A DNA stretch of 64,000 nucleotides, taken from Paraphaeosphaeria minitans (lineage: Eukaryota > Ascomycota > Dothideomycetes > Pleosporales > Didymosphaeriaceae). Each line of letters begins with the position of its first letter. The first letter of the stretch is position 1. Below are positions 45,601-58,145 of the stretch, piece after piece. The stretch spans positions 3,782,001-3,846,000 of the forward strand of contig WJXW01000004.1 of assembly GCA_015832175.1 (NCBI GenBank), written 5' to 3'. Under the pieces are notes generated by a model. The model worked only from the letters and a program-made list of their open reading frames with translations, was not told the DNA's origin and did not search any database. Position numbers and translations under genes: made by a program.

Positions 45601-48511
45601 GCGGTAGCTCAGACTTTTGCAGCGTTCTGTAGACGGACCTACTTCGTCAACGACGAAGGCCTGCAGACGCTACCCGAAAAGTGGTATCAGGTAAGCTGTC
45701 CGCCTTTCCACTCATATAAAATCCCTGAATCTTTTCATAGGAGACGCTTTCATCTATCCAAGCCCAAGCCCACGCGATCACCCGTCGCTCTGGTGGCATT
45801 CCTGCACTCATGACTGGTATTGTTGCTGCGGAGCCACAAACAAGCGGAAAGCTGTTCCCGCAGGCGATGCGGGACCTTACCATGAAGGCCACTGTAGAAG
45901 CAAAGAGCTCTAATATTGAAGAGAGCCGACTGCCACAGGTACATGCTTCGAATTGCATCAAAGAGTTCTTCATGACCTCGAAGCTTGGTGCATCTTCTGA
46001 AGCGTTCGTCGGGGACGGCCTCGAGCTTGCCGCAAAGATGATCAATTCTAGCATGTACGTCATGCATTTCCCGAGACTACACAGACTGCTGACGACACTG
46101 TAGATGGCCTATCCGTAACTGTGGCCTCATGCTTTTCAAAGCTCTCATCGAGCGACTGCTTGGCAGCGATGAGGCGCAGGATTGGAAGGAGCGCGAAATA
46201 ACAAAAACCTCGCGCTTCTCATATAATAGCTATCCCAGTCTGGTTGGCATCATCAAGAATCTTCTAAACCCAGAAGGCCCGCTTAAAGAGTCCCTGGACA
46301 CACCTGAAAGCAATTCGCCTATGGATTTGCATGGCGCCGAAGGCGTTTTCCCTGCTCTTCAAATTTTGAGGCAGGCGATGCCCCCGGAGGACCATCGAAT
46401 GACGATATTGCAGTTAATCACGAAGCTGCTGTCAAGTCCACATTGGCACATGCGAGACATGGCAGCCCGCACAATTACAGCCCTGTATCGGCCAAATGAG
46501 CTTTTGGCAGGCGTAAAGTGGCTTTTGGACAACTTCGAGGAGTCCAGCAATGCCAAGCATGGGAAGTTGCTCTGTATCAAGTACTGTGTTGTAAGGGGAC
46601 TGCAGAGTAGTGATCAAGGTCAGTTCATTCCCAGCTACTGTTATCGACCAAGCAGAATCAAAGACTTATTGTCTCTAGGTCAGGAATTCCTCAGAGAGTC
46701 AATGCTCCACCTGGGCATTTGTGCACCTGCATGGTACGCCGAGAGTTTCTGCCCATATGTCAAAGGAGTTTTCTTGGACCTAGTAAGCGTCTGTGGAATG
46801 TTCATCGTCGAGCATGGCACAGATAAGTCGACGATGAATGTGTGGATAGCGCTCACGACTGCCATTGGGATTGGCCCCGATCAGACCTTTGATTTGAGCA
46901 TCGTAGGCGCTGATGCTCTGTTTCAGCAATCTACAGCTGAAGTTTTCTTCATCGATCGCGCTATCATTCGACCTGATCAGATTAGCGTTTACCTATCGAA
47001 AGACTTCCAGGGCATTGGAAACGCTCTCCAGTTGTTGGCCGCAGAGGTGAGGTTGTCACACATTTTTCTGCTTCATCGTATACTCATATTCCTCCGTGTA
47101 GGATCCCGATACGTGTATAGCAGGTCTCGATACACTCCACGAGATCATCGAGCTTAAGACCCTCCGTGGCCCTATCCTACAGCTCCCTCTCATCATCCAC
47201 GATATCTACCGCCTCATACTGTCCAACATCGACCCAGAGGTACTCTCCAAAGCGCAGCACGTCCTCGCCGACGGCCTCTCCCAACCTGGCATGCCTCAGG
47301 AAGTCCTCGACCTCATCCGAGAACCCGACCTACTTTCTACGCTCGACAAGCTTGAAGAGCAATGCCTCTATAGCGCACCCTCCAATGCACAAAGCGCCCT
47401 GCACCTCCTCGGCTTCTTCCTGGACTGGACTTATAAAGCCTGCCCTTTCCAGCGAGAGAGCCTCTGGCCCAGAATAGCGCGATACGTCTCCATCCTGCGC
47501 ATGACAATAGTCGACACGAATCCATTCGATGCGCGCTTTGCAGCCGCAAACTCCATCTGCGCAATCGACTCTATTTGGCGCATATCACCGTCCACCAAGC
47601 CCACACGATCCCTCCTCCTCGGCCTTTCCCTAGTCCTCTACGATATGCTCAACGACGACGACGACGAGATCCGCGACGCCGCCGCGCGCGCCACCACCAC
47701 GCTGCTGAACGCGCACTCGCCGCCTGACACCCTCATCACGCCTTGCGTGCCGATACTGACATCGCATCGACTCTCCACCTTCCTAGCAACGCACTTCTCC
47801 ACCTCACAAGACCTCTGCCGCGAAGCCCTCCGCCGTCTCACACCAACACCGCTCCGCGCCACGCTCTTCACCGTCCCACTGGCCGAAACACTCGCGCAGG
47901 AAAGACAAGAAGATACCACGCTCTTCGCGCAAGAGAAACAGAACCTCTTTATCGATCCTACGCTCGACGCGCTGTTCTGGTCGCGCGTGTTATCCCGGTG
48001 CTCGGCAGATGCCGCGCTGGCAACGCATCTCGGCGCGTGGGTAGGGCAGGCACTGACGCTACTAATAAATACGAGCGAGAAGGAAGGCGGTGGTGCGCTA
48101 GGATGGACGAGTAAGACGGAAGTTTCTACGTTGGGGATGAGAGTGCTTTTTGCGGCAGAGGTAGCGCTGAGGTGGGACGTGCAGAATGCAGTTAAGATCA
48201 GGTGTCTCCTGAGTAGATTTGTGGTCGTGGGGGAAGAGAAGGAGGTGAATGGGCTGTGGGTTGGGAAAGCTGAGAAAGTTGCAGCGACGGGGATTGTGGA
48301 GCTTCTGAAGAGCGCTAGAGCTAGAATCAAAGCAGTTGAGAAGGGGTTGGAGAAGGCGCAAGCAGAGAAGGAGAAAAAGACGTCGACGCCGGAGGCGAAG
48401 AGTATGGACAAGGCCGCCGGGGATGAGGAGCGTGTGCTGAGTTTTCTGAAAGGGCTTGGAACCCGTGTGCGGGCGACGGAGGGTGGACTGATGAAGAAGG
48501 CAGGTATGTAA
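42665..48511 (+). CDS. TRM732: THADA/Trm732-family protein (DUF2428), tRNA 2'-O-methylation cofactor
   Basis: Exons are 42665..42768, 42817..43050, 43114..44018, 44130..45417, 45462..45690, 45741..46054, 46104..46618, 46679..47046 and 47102..48511, giving 1788 residues. The protein is nearly all helical HEAT-like repeats. The family core lies near the middle: AITRRSGGIPALMTGI and the downstream WPIRNCGLMLFKALIERL. In yeast, Trm732 binds Trm7 and directs 2'-O-methylation of position 32 in tRNA anticodon loops; the animal form is THADA. The 3' exons are well supported. The 5' end is the weak part: the join of exons 1 and 2 was chosen to keep frame and coding quality (FVRTMMRNQHLIRN), and one more upstream exon may exist. 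Intron 46619..46678 is 60 nt, in frame and stop-free. Confidence 0.83.
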
Positions 48512-49317
48512 AGGCCCGGGAACTGAAAAAAAAGAAGCCTACGTCAAAAGCGAAAATGCTGCGACCTGGACTTATATTTTCAACTTGACGTGTCTTGTGT
48601 CCTTTCAGTATCGCACATAACTCGTGCGTAGGTAAAGAGCTTGAACATTGATATATTATTGTGAAGGATGCCCATCTGAATGTCAACCTGAGCTGATCCG
48701 GACCCATAAGCCAGCGCCTACCATCTTCGGCACATGCGCTCACCTAGCCATCAATGCAATCCGTGTCTTCCCTTACTGTCCCTCTAATCTTAGCGCGCCT
48801 ACTCTTGGGATTAGACCAATCCTCGACCTATCCCACTTTGTTATACCTGTATGTTTTCAAACATTCTCACAAATCGATAAACAAACAATACCCCCTTTGG
48901 CTTAGTGGGCCCTTTGACTAGTATTTACTACTGGGTGACTCCCCCCGACCTCTCACAGCGTCTGCGGCGGGCCGCGAGATGTCGTCTCGCATGCGGCGAT
49001 TGATGGGCGACGCGGTACCAGACCTCTAGATGAGTAAAATTACTCCACGTCGATAAGGCGTGTTTAGTTACATGCGTCTACCAAGGCAAGATGATGGAAC
49101 CTTGGTTATTCACTTCAACACATGGCTGCAAGTTCGTAACCTAAAAGTCTACGTCACACTCTGATGGCGAAAGCCTACAGTGTTTAATCAGATCTGCGTG
49201 TCGGCGGCTATGTGCATTTGAACAAGCATTACTTCTTCCTGTCTGTCTAGTACATACGGGCACGCTGCTCGTGGCGTCACGAACATCCCCTTCCACCTGG
49301 CCCTCATGAAGAATCTT
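48512..49317. other. Convergent intergenic region
   Basis: 806 bases between the stops of the Trm732-like gene and snx41. Both 3' UTRs lie here; a short GC-rich segment is present near 48960-49010. No gene is supported. Confidence 0.45.
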
Positions 49318-51555
49318 CTATTCGTGCTGTACCGTGTGCGGGTGGATGTTGCTGACCTCGGCCTTCGCTTCTTCCCACGCAGCCTGGTTGCGTTTCGCCC
49401 AGTCGATGTGGCATTGTGCGAATTCGATCTGGGAGACAACGTTAGTAGTTGTTACCACCAAAGAACCAAGGGTTTGGATATGGGACGTGTAGGGAAAAGT
49501 AGAGCAGCGTATCTTGAACTCACCATATACCGCCTTAAATCATTTTCCTTCTCCGCCTGGAACCGCCGCAAATCCTTCAACACGCCCGCGCTCGCATCCT
49601 TGGTATCCTTCTCCGCAACGACAACCGCCTGTTCAAGCTGTCATACGTTAGCACCGCAACCCACCAAGAGTATACAGGGATACACACCTGATGCAAACTC
49701 TCCCTCGTCTTCCCAATCTGGTCCCTCCGCGTCCTCTCCGGATCCACGTCCGCCATCCCCCTAAACGCATGCGTAATTGGGCCAAATAGCTTATTCGTCA
49801 CAAAGTTCCCACTCGGGCTCTTCTTGTGCGGGCTGTTCAGACCCATGGTGCTCGCCTCAGGACTACCCTGCGAGCTCGAGGGCACGTCGGCATGGGTTGG
49901 CGGGAAGTCGGAGTCGATGGACGCGGTGTCCTCCTCGGACCGTCTGTCGTGCCCGCTGCTGCGCTGCTCGCTGCTCGAGGTGGCGCGGCTGCGGGCCGGC
50001 TGCGGGTAGCCTGTTCCGCTGAGGTGCAGTTCTAGTCTTTTGGCTTCGGCTTCGCTGTGTTCCAGGGACTCAAGGAGGGCCCGCTTCTTCTGCAGTTCGT
50101 CTTTGGTCATCTCTTCTTGTATCCGTTTGAGAACACGATAGCGGAGAACGCTGCGAACGACGCCTGCGAACTGTGCGCTTTCGCGCATGGGCTCGGCGAA
50201 GCTGGCGCTCAGGGACGAGGAGAGTTCGGCAGTCGCTATGTAAGTAGAGTCCACAGCTTGGCCTGTCTTCTCTATAGCACCGGCAAGGGATTGTGATTGT
50301 TCGGAGAGGGAGAAGGCGTTAAAGCGAGCACCGAGCTCGGCCAAGTCTTCTCCTAGGGCCGAGAGATGCGACAGCGTGCGTCTGTTGACTTTCTCCATGC
50401 TGCCTTGTAGCAGATTCTCCAGCTCTTTCGATGAGGTCTCAAAGTTTACAAAGTATGGGTCCAGCTGTTCCTCGGTCATGCTCTTGGATTCGGGAGGGAA
50501 TCTGCCAAACACTTGAGGGCCTGATGTGCTATGCGCGGCTACCGAGGGTTGCACTGCATGGTCAGGAGGAGCGTTCGGCGTGCCGGAAGATGATGTTGAG
50601 CCGCTCGACTTTAGCTTCGCGGAGGAGGAAGGGACGGGGAGGTAGCTGTGTGCTTGTGAGGGATTCGCAGTGTCGAGCGGGGGTGCTTTGAGGATCTGCT
50701 TCGGAATATTTGAGACAGGCGGCGCATGGAGGACCTCATTCTGCGCGTGGGCCGTATTAGCAGGCTGTTAGTCATGATGCAAAGTATGGGAGTTATCTTA
50801 CCCAGCTCGTGTGCGGATCGAGGAATCTCCAGAAGACGCCATCTTCGAGGACCTCCTTCATTGTTCTACAACGATTGAGAAAGACAGCTAGCATGCGCTT
50901 CCTCAGTTCGATTATGCCTGCATCCTCTTTTGCGCGTGTTGGCTTCGCGGCGTAGTCTGCCATGGAGTGCTTTTCGGGTATGGGTGGTATGATGAGGGTG
51001 GGATGTAGATTGACGAGCGTTGCGCGCAACGAAGCGAATTCTGAGTACCTGCGCCGTACCTCCATGCCCTGAAGTATGTTAAGCCTCGTTGCTCGGCGCA
51101 CAGAGTATATCTTACCCCAGTAGCGATGGTATAGGTGATCCAGTTGCCGCCGCCTTCCACGTTCTTCCCCGCATATGTGATCAGAATGGACGAGTCGGGA
51201 TTCTCGTACAGCCATTGCTCCGCCCGGCTATCATAGCCGCCCCTTTTAGGAGCAATGCGCTCTCCGCCAGCATCTTCGTCGTCGTCGTCGTTCTCGTGGT
51301 CGTCGTAGTTGATGTCGGTCAGGCCGCGGCCAGGTATGTGCTCGGGCGATTCCTGTGCGGGGGACGATGCTTCCGAGGGTGGGGTCGCGGGGCGATACGG
51401 TACTGTGGATGCATTACTATGGCTGCATATACTTCATGGGCATGCTTTTCGTAAAGCTTACAAGCTCCGGGCGAGGCCAGGCCAGGCACCTCGTTGGAAG
51501 TGGAGTCGCGGCGGGCAAAAGAGCCGTACGGATTGTTGTCCTCGTCGTCCCACAT
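49318..51555 (-). CDS. snx41: Sorting nexin Snx41 (PX-BAR, Atg20 related)
   Basis: Exons are complement(51462..51555), complement(51116..51402), complement(50802..51068), complement(49688..50740), complement(49524..49637) and complement(49318..49428), giving 641 residues. Five introns of 47-95 nt are GT-AG and in phase. It starts MWDDEDNNPYGSF, the characteristic opening of fungal Snx41/Atg20. The PX domain (about 92-212) contains MEVRRRYSEFASLR, IIPPIPEKHSM and VFWRFLDPHTSW, the last running into NEVLHAPPVSNIPK. A Ser/Pro linker and a C-terminal coiled-coil BAR region follow (LRRFQAEKENDLRRYMIEFA, CHIDWAKRNQAAWEEAK). Snx41 with Snx4 recycles SNAREs from endosomes; in filamentous fungi one gene may cover both Snx41 and Atg20 roles, including selective autophagy. 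Confidence 0.92.
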
Positions 51556-51974
51556 GGCGCCGAGTGTCGTGCTATGGTTAAGTCAGGAGCTAGGTCTGTC
51601 GAATGCGGACAGGCGATGGGTGCGGTCGGGTTGTCGAGTGTTTGGTGCGCGCTGGCTGTGAAGCTCCAGGCACATGCTGCACCAGCCTACGTCAATACCT
51701 ATACTTATGCACGGACCACACGATCACCACCACATCCATCAACATCCTCTCAACACCAAGTACCGCACCATTTGCCGTCACCTTCCAAGCTATGCTGCGC
51801 GACACAATGCGCAAACCGATCTCGCATATGCTCGAAAAGATGCGTCAACAATACCCATACATCTGGAAACAACATCTAAACGTTTGTAGACAAAACGTGT
51901 CTTCTCAAGTTACTACCTACTATAGGTACCTACCCAGATAGGTACTTGCCGCCATGCCAATTCCCATATCGACC
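51556..51974. other. Intergenic region between snx41 and the signal-anchor gene
   Basis: 419 bases, both neighbours on the minus strand. It includes GGTACCTACC-like direct repeats near 51925-51940. No gene is supported. Confidence 0.4.
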
Positions 51975-54151
51975 TCATTTCCATTGTTCCAACGCAAAAC
52001 TGGATATTATATCCGACCCCATGCTGCCCTCTTGCTGATCACCACTAACTGGAGAGTCATTACCTCCACTTGACCTGTCATTCCTTCCAACGCTACCATA
52101 GGCACTCACGTGCAGACTGGATACAATAGTTGAGGGCGAAGTTTCTTGCTTCTCCGACTGTTCTCTCGCGGGGCTCAGAATTGTTTCTTGTCCTGCGGTT
52201 CCGTCATCTGGTTGTTCATCAAGACCACTCGCCGGCACCTGCTCCTCTTCCATTTCTGGACTCGCCCTTTTTTTGGTCTCTACATTCTCCACATCTACAA
52301 ATGCTGCCTCCTGCTGCTCAACTGGGACCGGCGGCGATGCCTCTTGCGAGGCTACATCCGGGTCATGCTGAGCCATAGAAGGTGGCATGCCCAGCAGATT
52401 GGGCTGTTTTTCCACCGGATTTACCTGGACTGGAGCTACTTCATCGTCGATTGTGTGCTGGACTACTTCTTCCACCTCGATATTGTTGGCTGGCCCTGAT
52501 TCATCATGAGGAGCTTGTGTAGTGTCCAGGGGCTCCTCTACCTCTGCGGGTGACACCATTCTCTCACCGGCGCTCCCCATTAGAACCTCGTCGGGAGAAA
52601 GAGGCGTCACTGGCTGCCCTGCGGCATCTGAACGGCGACGTGGTTGTCTGGGCAACCTGTACCTTGAACAGCCACTCCCTCTGGCCCTCGGCGGTCTGGG
52701 GTCCCATCGACGCTCACGGTCCAGTCTCCATGATGGCAACGGATTCGGGAAGGCATCATAGTCGTAGTCATCCTTTTCTTGCACCATCCCTCTCGGTGAA
52801 CGTCTCCACTCTCTTTTAGGGACGAACCTTCTCTCGGTTCCTAATCACAACTCTAGTCAGCAGTGTACAAAAGAGTAGGCCATAGGATCAGCAAGGCTAT
52901 CCTACATCATCAGACAGGACAAGGAAAAGTATTACTGGGTGTGAGCCCTGTCCTCCCATCTCCTCGCTCACGTCGAGAATTTCGTCCCATATTGGCATAC
53001 GGTGGATACGTCAGGACATCGTCTGGGAACGGTTCGACGGGAGGCATCCTGCTGATTGTAAACACGTATGCGCCGACACGTAACCTAGTAGACCGTGGAT
53101 AAACTCACCACTGCCTCGGATAGCTCCTCGGAATATTCGGCGGATGTGTTCTCCACGGCATCTGCGGAAAATGGAAAGTAGGTCGTTGGGTAGCAGATGG
53201 GATCGGACCTCGCGGTACTTCCTCGTCTGCGGAGCTAGACCACGAACCGGAAGAGCTGCTACCATCTTTGCTCGAATACTCCCTCACATTATTTCCTTCT
53301 TCCAGAGAATCGCGAACGAATGTTGGATACTCGACGTTGATGGATATGAAGTCTGTACGGGGCATCGGCTGTTCCGACGCTGGGCGCTCATACACAGAGG
53401 CACCCACTACTTCGTCTTCAGACTCCACAATCGGTGAGAGGTAGCCTTCTGTGTCCAAGTAAGGCTGCGCCGGTGAGTTGAGCTCATTTTCAGTTCCATT
53501 TGTATACGACTGCAGCGGTGGCAATTCATAGTCCACATGCTGCCCATCGTCCCCAACTCCCAAATCAGGATCCGAAGGGAGCACCGGATGAGGTAAATTG
53601 ACAGGCAAGTAGTGAGTCCCATATGGCTGCAGTACAGGCACAAATGCCGGCACATACGTAGGTATACACGGCTGTAGAAAAAACCCTTGGCCACTACCTC
53701 CATCATGCCCCTGTGCGATTTCGTGCCGTCTCACGCTAGGCGGCATGTACATCTTTGACATGGAGCTCGTCGCTCCCTCCGTTCCCGTCCCATCGCCATC
53801 CTCCCACTCCTCCACTTTCTTCCTGACCTTCTCCCTCTTCCTTACTTCACGCTCCCTCTTGCGCTCCTCGACATCTCTTTCTGCCCTCTCCCACTCGAGC
53901 TCGGACACTCTATGCCTTTCTTCTTCCCGCATCCACTCTTCCGGGGTACTGTGCCGCAGATTCGGTTCGCCTCGCTCGTGCGCGTAGTCTTCTTGCTTTG
54001 GTTCCGTCCACACTAGGCTAGTGAAGAAGTCCCTGATCTTGCAACACTCACGGTGGATGTATTTGTGTAGATGGTAGATCGCGATCCAGAGCAGTGCAGC
54101 GCCGAAGATGGCAGCGAGGGAGATGGTGACTGCGAGGGTGGCGGTGCTCAT
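51975..54151 (-). CDS. Signal-anchored, largely disordered protein of unknown function
   Basis: Exons are complement(53109..54151), complement(52936..53048) and complement(51975..52840), giving 673 residues. Introns are 53049..53108 and 52841..52935. One hydrophobic segment at the very N-terminus (LAVTISLAAIFGAALLWIAI) is followed by a basic flank (HLHKYIHRECC), a highly charged predicted coiled coil (WMREEERHRVSELEWERAER type, about residues 70-120) and long Pro/Glu/Ser-rich disorder. No known domain is seen. The first intron ends in CAGCAG, a NAGNAG acceptor that can shift the join by three bases (one residue). The second donor (GTAATA) is weak but is the only one that keeps frame. The start MSTATLAV was preferred to an ATG 36 codons upstream. 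Confidence 0.68.
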
Positions 54152-54658
54152 CTTGGTGGCGAGTAAATATGACCAAACCCCGTCAACAAACAACTGCAGG
54201 AGCAAAAAGAAGGAAACGGCCACTGAAACGGTTCTCGACACAAACGTTCTCCATTTCAATATTTCATTCCCGTGGAAAAAAAAAAGAATCTTGTTTGTTG
54301 GGTCGACTGACTACCCGTGGACGCAAGCAAACAACCTCGTGTGACTTGACCGACCACGCCTCTGGCCCAGCAAACATCACTGCACGACTCGAGCCCAGCA
54401 ACCCACAGCACAAGTCCGTCAGCGATGTCGCGTTCCGAGCTTGCTAGCTCACAGCCGTTGTACGCATCTCATTCAAACAAGCGGAAGCTGACGCTCCACC
54501 CACCGTGCCACCCAAACATTGCATTCCCAATCGACGTTCATCGTCATGACCGCCGCCCAAATGTCCTCAATTCTAGCCACCACCATACACAATCCTTCAG
54601 CCTCTACCGTCATACCCCGCTCCCCGTACCGTACTTCCGCCTCCTTTCCCCCTCTCCC
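54152..54658. other. Intergenic region
   Basis: 507 bases between the signal-anchor gene start and the small membrane protein stop, both on the minus strand. An A-run of 10 lies near 54276. Antisense frames look like chance. Confidence 0.4.
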
Positions 54659-54877
54659 TCATACGCCCCCTTGTACCCCCTTGACCTGCGTCGTTCCCGC
54701 GCCATACTTTCCCCTCGCAGCCACCTCCTCCGCCCGTCTTCCCAGCTCAATATGCACCGCCTCCGCCTGTACGACTTGGACGCAGTTGCGGTGCAGCCAC
54801 CAGATGAACGCGCCAAGAAAGATGGCCACCAGGAACAGTGACAGGATCAAGACTTCGTTGTAGCGGAGGTCGCGCAT
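54659..54877 (-). CDS. Small single-pass membrane protein, 72 residues
   Basis: A single-exon frame starts at ATG in a GACAAG context. It has one strong membrane helix (VLILSLFLVAIFLGAFIWWL) with an acidic/basic pattern typical of a signal anchor, then a charged tail. It resembles in layout the larger minus-strand neighbour, which also begins with a membrane segment. No homologous family is known to me. The tail end after about residue 60 may be cut by an undetected intron, so the length is uncertain. Confidence 0.45.
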   Translation of the reverse strand: MRDLRYNEVLILSLFLVAIFLGAFIWWLHRNCVQVVQAEAVHIELGRRAEEVAARGKYGAGTTQVKGVQGGV

Positions 54878-56021
54878 CTTGTCTCAAGGTGACCGATGGA
54901 CGAGGGGTGGGAGGTGATTTGGGTGCGCTATCGGCGTGCGTATTGTTTCTTTTTCTCTCGCATGAGCTCCGTCGAGTTGCGTCTCGTGCGTGGGGCTTGA
55001 ATCCGCTCGCAGCGCGTTGGTCCTCGTGTGGATTTGGCCTTTTTCCTCTCCCGAATAGTTAATCTCCGCGTTGCCGGGCGCTGTATGTATCGTTGGCCTG
55101 GTTTTGGACTCCACAGCTTGTAGATATAGGTATCGTGCGATGATGTTCGGTGACGTGCTGTGAAGTGAGAGACAGCACCCATCGTTGCCCGAGAAACAGG
55201 CGGCGCCATTCACTTTCTCCCTCCCTGCTGTGACGAGCTTGATCCCAGGTAGAGAATAGAGTCGGTTTGAAGAGAGAGCCCTTCCAAGCCTACATTGAAC
55301 GTAACATTGGCTTTATTCCTGGCCTCTGGTGTGGAGATGACATCAAGGCATGGATGTGGGTAGACAACCGCCACGTCGGCACCAGCACCTCGAGGGAATC
55401 GGACAATGTGCTCAAGCTTTTGGCGGCGAGCGCGCCATGAGGTAGCCAAGCGGGTAGCAAGCCTGCAAGCAGCTGCTCGTGGGTCGCGTTAGTATCCGGT
55501 GCAAGCTGGGCCTTTCCGGAGCAAGATTGTAAGGATATCTAAGGTGCTTTCGGCTACTACATAGGTTTGCAATGCTAGGTTAGCACATCATCGCCAGTAT
55601 CCAAGTTAATGCTCTGACGATAACCTGCATGGAGCCGGTGTGCAGTAGGCAGCATAAACAGAGACGGATGAACAATTTCAAGGCATATATACTCAGCGAA
55701 ACAGCCCTGTCCACTATCGGACAGTGCACATGACATATACGGTACATCCGTGATTACCTCGCCGAATAGCAATGTCGCATCCCAAATGTATCATATCCCG
55801 CCGACCCCATACCATTTACAAAGACGCCGTATGCAGCCAAAAACATGGACCCACCGTAGTGGGTCCAAACGCCTCCGTATGCCAAAAGCAAAGCGATCGC
55901 AATGTACAAGTCATCGCATCGCTCCGCAGTAACGCCAAACTAATCAAATGGGTATCGTAGGTATCCGCTGAAAAGAAGGAAGAAGCTATGACATGTCCCG
56001 AATCTATGAAGAGGTGGAAGC
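54878..56021. other. Intergenic region
   Basis: 1.14 kb between the small membrane protein start and the stop of the RING/PHD gene, both on the minus strand. Open frames of 62-109 codons exist but read as low-quality protein. I see nothing else. Confidence 0.4.
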
Positions 56022-58145
56022 CTAATCTTCGGCCGAGGGCGACACGGCCGACCGAACGCCAGCAAGTGATTTGACGGCGTTGTCAACTTCGTTGCTTGCT
56101 ATTTTCTGCCACTTGTCGCGGATACCTTGGCTGGCCAGGGCGTCGGTGCCAGCTTCGGCAACTCGATCGTACAAGAGACGAGAAACGTCTCGGTTGATGT
56201 CCGTGTACTCGTCTTTGCTGACCTCTTTCCTTACGTACATGGGTTTGAGCACAGCCGTGACCATAAGCTGAAGCTCGCGCTTTGTGGAATATGAAAGCGA
56301 AGTCGAGCGGGTTGGGGATGAATCCTTGGATCGTGGTGGACTGGTCAAGCCCGGAGAGCGTTGGCGGTATGCAATCTTCTTAAGACCATGACGCGCATGT
56401 TCGTCTGCCGGGGAGTACGGGGAGTATGTCGGCGAAAGCTGCTGGTCTTTCTGCGTTGGTGAATCGGTCCGGCTGATGCTGAGTGGGGGCGGTGTTGACA
56501 TGCCGGCACGAGGAGTAGGGTATATGGGTGAAAGGCCAGGTGATGAGTTCTGAGGCGAGCAGGCGCGCTCGACGATGATGCGCTTGGGTTGAGGCGCAGC
56601 AATCTCCCGGTCTTCCGCAAATCTATCAACTTCAACCTCCTGAAGGAGCGACTGCAGGAATCCTGGTACAGTAGATTCGTCACCATTAGTGGTGACGGCA
56701 GGTGGCGAAGCGTGCGATGTGACGGTGGGGCGACGCGCAGCAGCGGCAGCGGATGATTCGGCTGTGATGATGTTCAAGTTCAACCGGGTCCGAGGTCGCT
56801 TCAGTTTGCGTTCGGGCTGAGGTTCCTGCGCTTCCGGTTCAACGGGCGACTCAGTCACAGACTTGCGCTTCCGGCGCCGGGCATTGCTGGTAACACTGGC
56901 AGGGGGAGGGTGTTGAGCGCCGTCTTCAGCGACTTGTTCGCGGGCCTTTTCAAAGGCGTTCCATGCTCGCAGCTCCTCTTGGGATTCGGGGTCCTTCGGT
57001 GACTTCGGCGTCTGAGGTACCTCGCGATGGAGTGTGCGATTTGCGGGGCGGTGGCGGTGGGTTGTGATGGTGTCCGCAGCGGCACGAAGGCGACTGCCAG
57101 CGCCCATCTGACGTGCCAGCTCGAACCGTCGCTCCCATTCCTCGTTCTCCCGGCGTTGGATATCCACTGAACGCGACTCGGACTGGTCATCGTCTTCGAA
57201 CGGGAATTCAATGTCGAAGTGCAGGCGGTCCCACACGCTCTGCCATACATCGACCCACTCATCGGGGGCACGAGCGCGGCGGCTGGTACGGCTGGTACGG
57301 CTGGAGCGACTGGTACGGCTATAGGAGTTAAGGTATGCCGCCGGGCCGCGCATTGCAGGGCGGTGGCCTGCCGCTCGTAGAAGAGAGGGGTTTTCCATGC
57401 AGTACTGGCAATACCATGGTCCCCTCGTAGGCATGTCATCAAGGCCGGCGCAGAATACATGACAGTAGTTTGCGCAGCTGTGACATTCCATGAGTTGGGA
57501 TGAGTCCCCAATATCATCGCAAACCATGCAAACAAGATCGGGTATCGCTTCCTCTTCGAAGAAATAGTCGTCTTCAACGATCATGGCTGGGTCGATGTCG
57601 GCGACCTGACGCTTGTCTTGGACGGCGTATGAAGATAGCATGGTGTCTGTAAATGGAATCAGTAAAGATCATCACACCAACGGCGCTTCTACCAAACAAG
57701 GAGGGATACCTTAGAACATCCTGGCGCAAAGCCGGACGACTAGTGGTCTCTCATTCGCGGAAGTTTCGAGTTGTACGATTCCGTGGGAGGGCTTGAAGCT
57801 TGAAGCGATGACATCCGGGAAGGGTCACATACCTCCGATCCTGGCACTGAGCTCGACCATGTTGAAGCTGGCTCGGCATATGGGGCAGCTGTTTGCGCGC
57901 TCTACCCATGGTTTCAAGCATTCGTTGTGAAGATTGTGGCCACAAGGCAGCAAGTGCGCGACCAAGTCCTCTTCTTTGGGGGGGTGTTCGGGGTGTGCTG
58001 AGGCGGGTGCTTCAATTTGGATACCATGACGATGGTTATCGACACCATTAGCGCTATCTTGCACTAGTGTGGCATCGGTGGCCGAAGCCAGACTTTCGTC
58101 TTGGGGGACGAGGTCGCCAAGGCAGACTATACAAGTCTCGGCCAT
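56022..58145 (-). CDS. RING and PHD finger protein (possible chromatin-linked E3 ligase)
   Basis: Exons are complement(57833..58145) and complement(56022..57646), giving 645 residues; the intron (57647..57832) runs GTATGT...TTACAG. The N-terminus carries a RING finger with a spacer (CIVCLGDL...[16 protein letters not shown]...CPICR). At about residue 140 is a PHD finger ([33 protein letters not shown]). The rest is Ser/Arg/Pro-rich with a bipartite basic stretch ([16 protein letters not shown]). A conserved C-terminal helix ([29 protein letters not shown]) follows. RING plus PHD on one chain is the plan of PHRF1-like proteins, linked to chromatin and RNA polymerase II; the C-terminal helix may be the polymerase-tail-binding part. 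E3 activity is inferred from the RING. Confidence 0.85.

Noticed and set aside
10324..51555. A trafficking cluster from two PX-BAR nexins (Vps17 and Snx41) in one window
   Set aside because: They are 37 kb apart with unrelated genes between; chance linkage is the simpler explanation.
55210..55449. 79-codon minus-strand frame
   Set aside because: No signal, domain or convincing start; probably non-coding.
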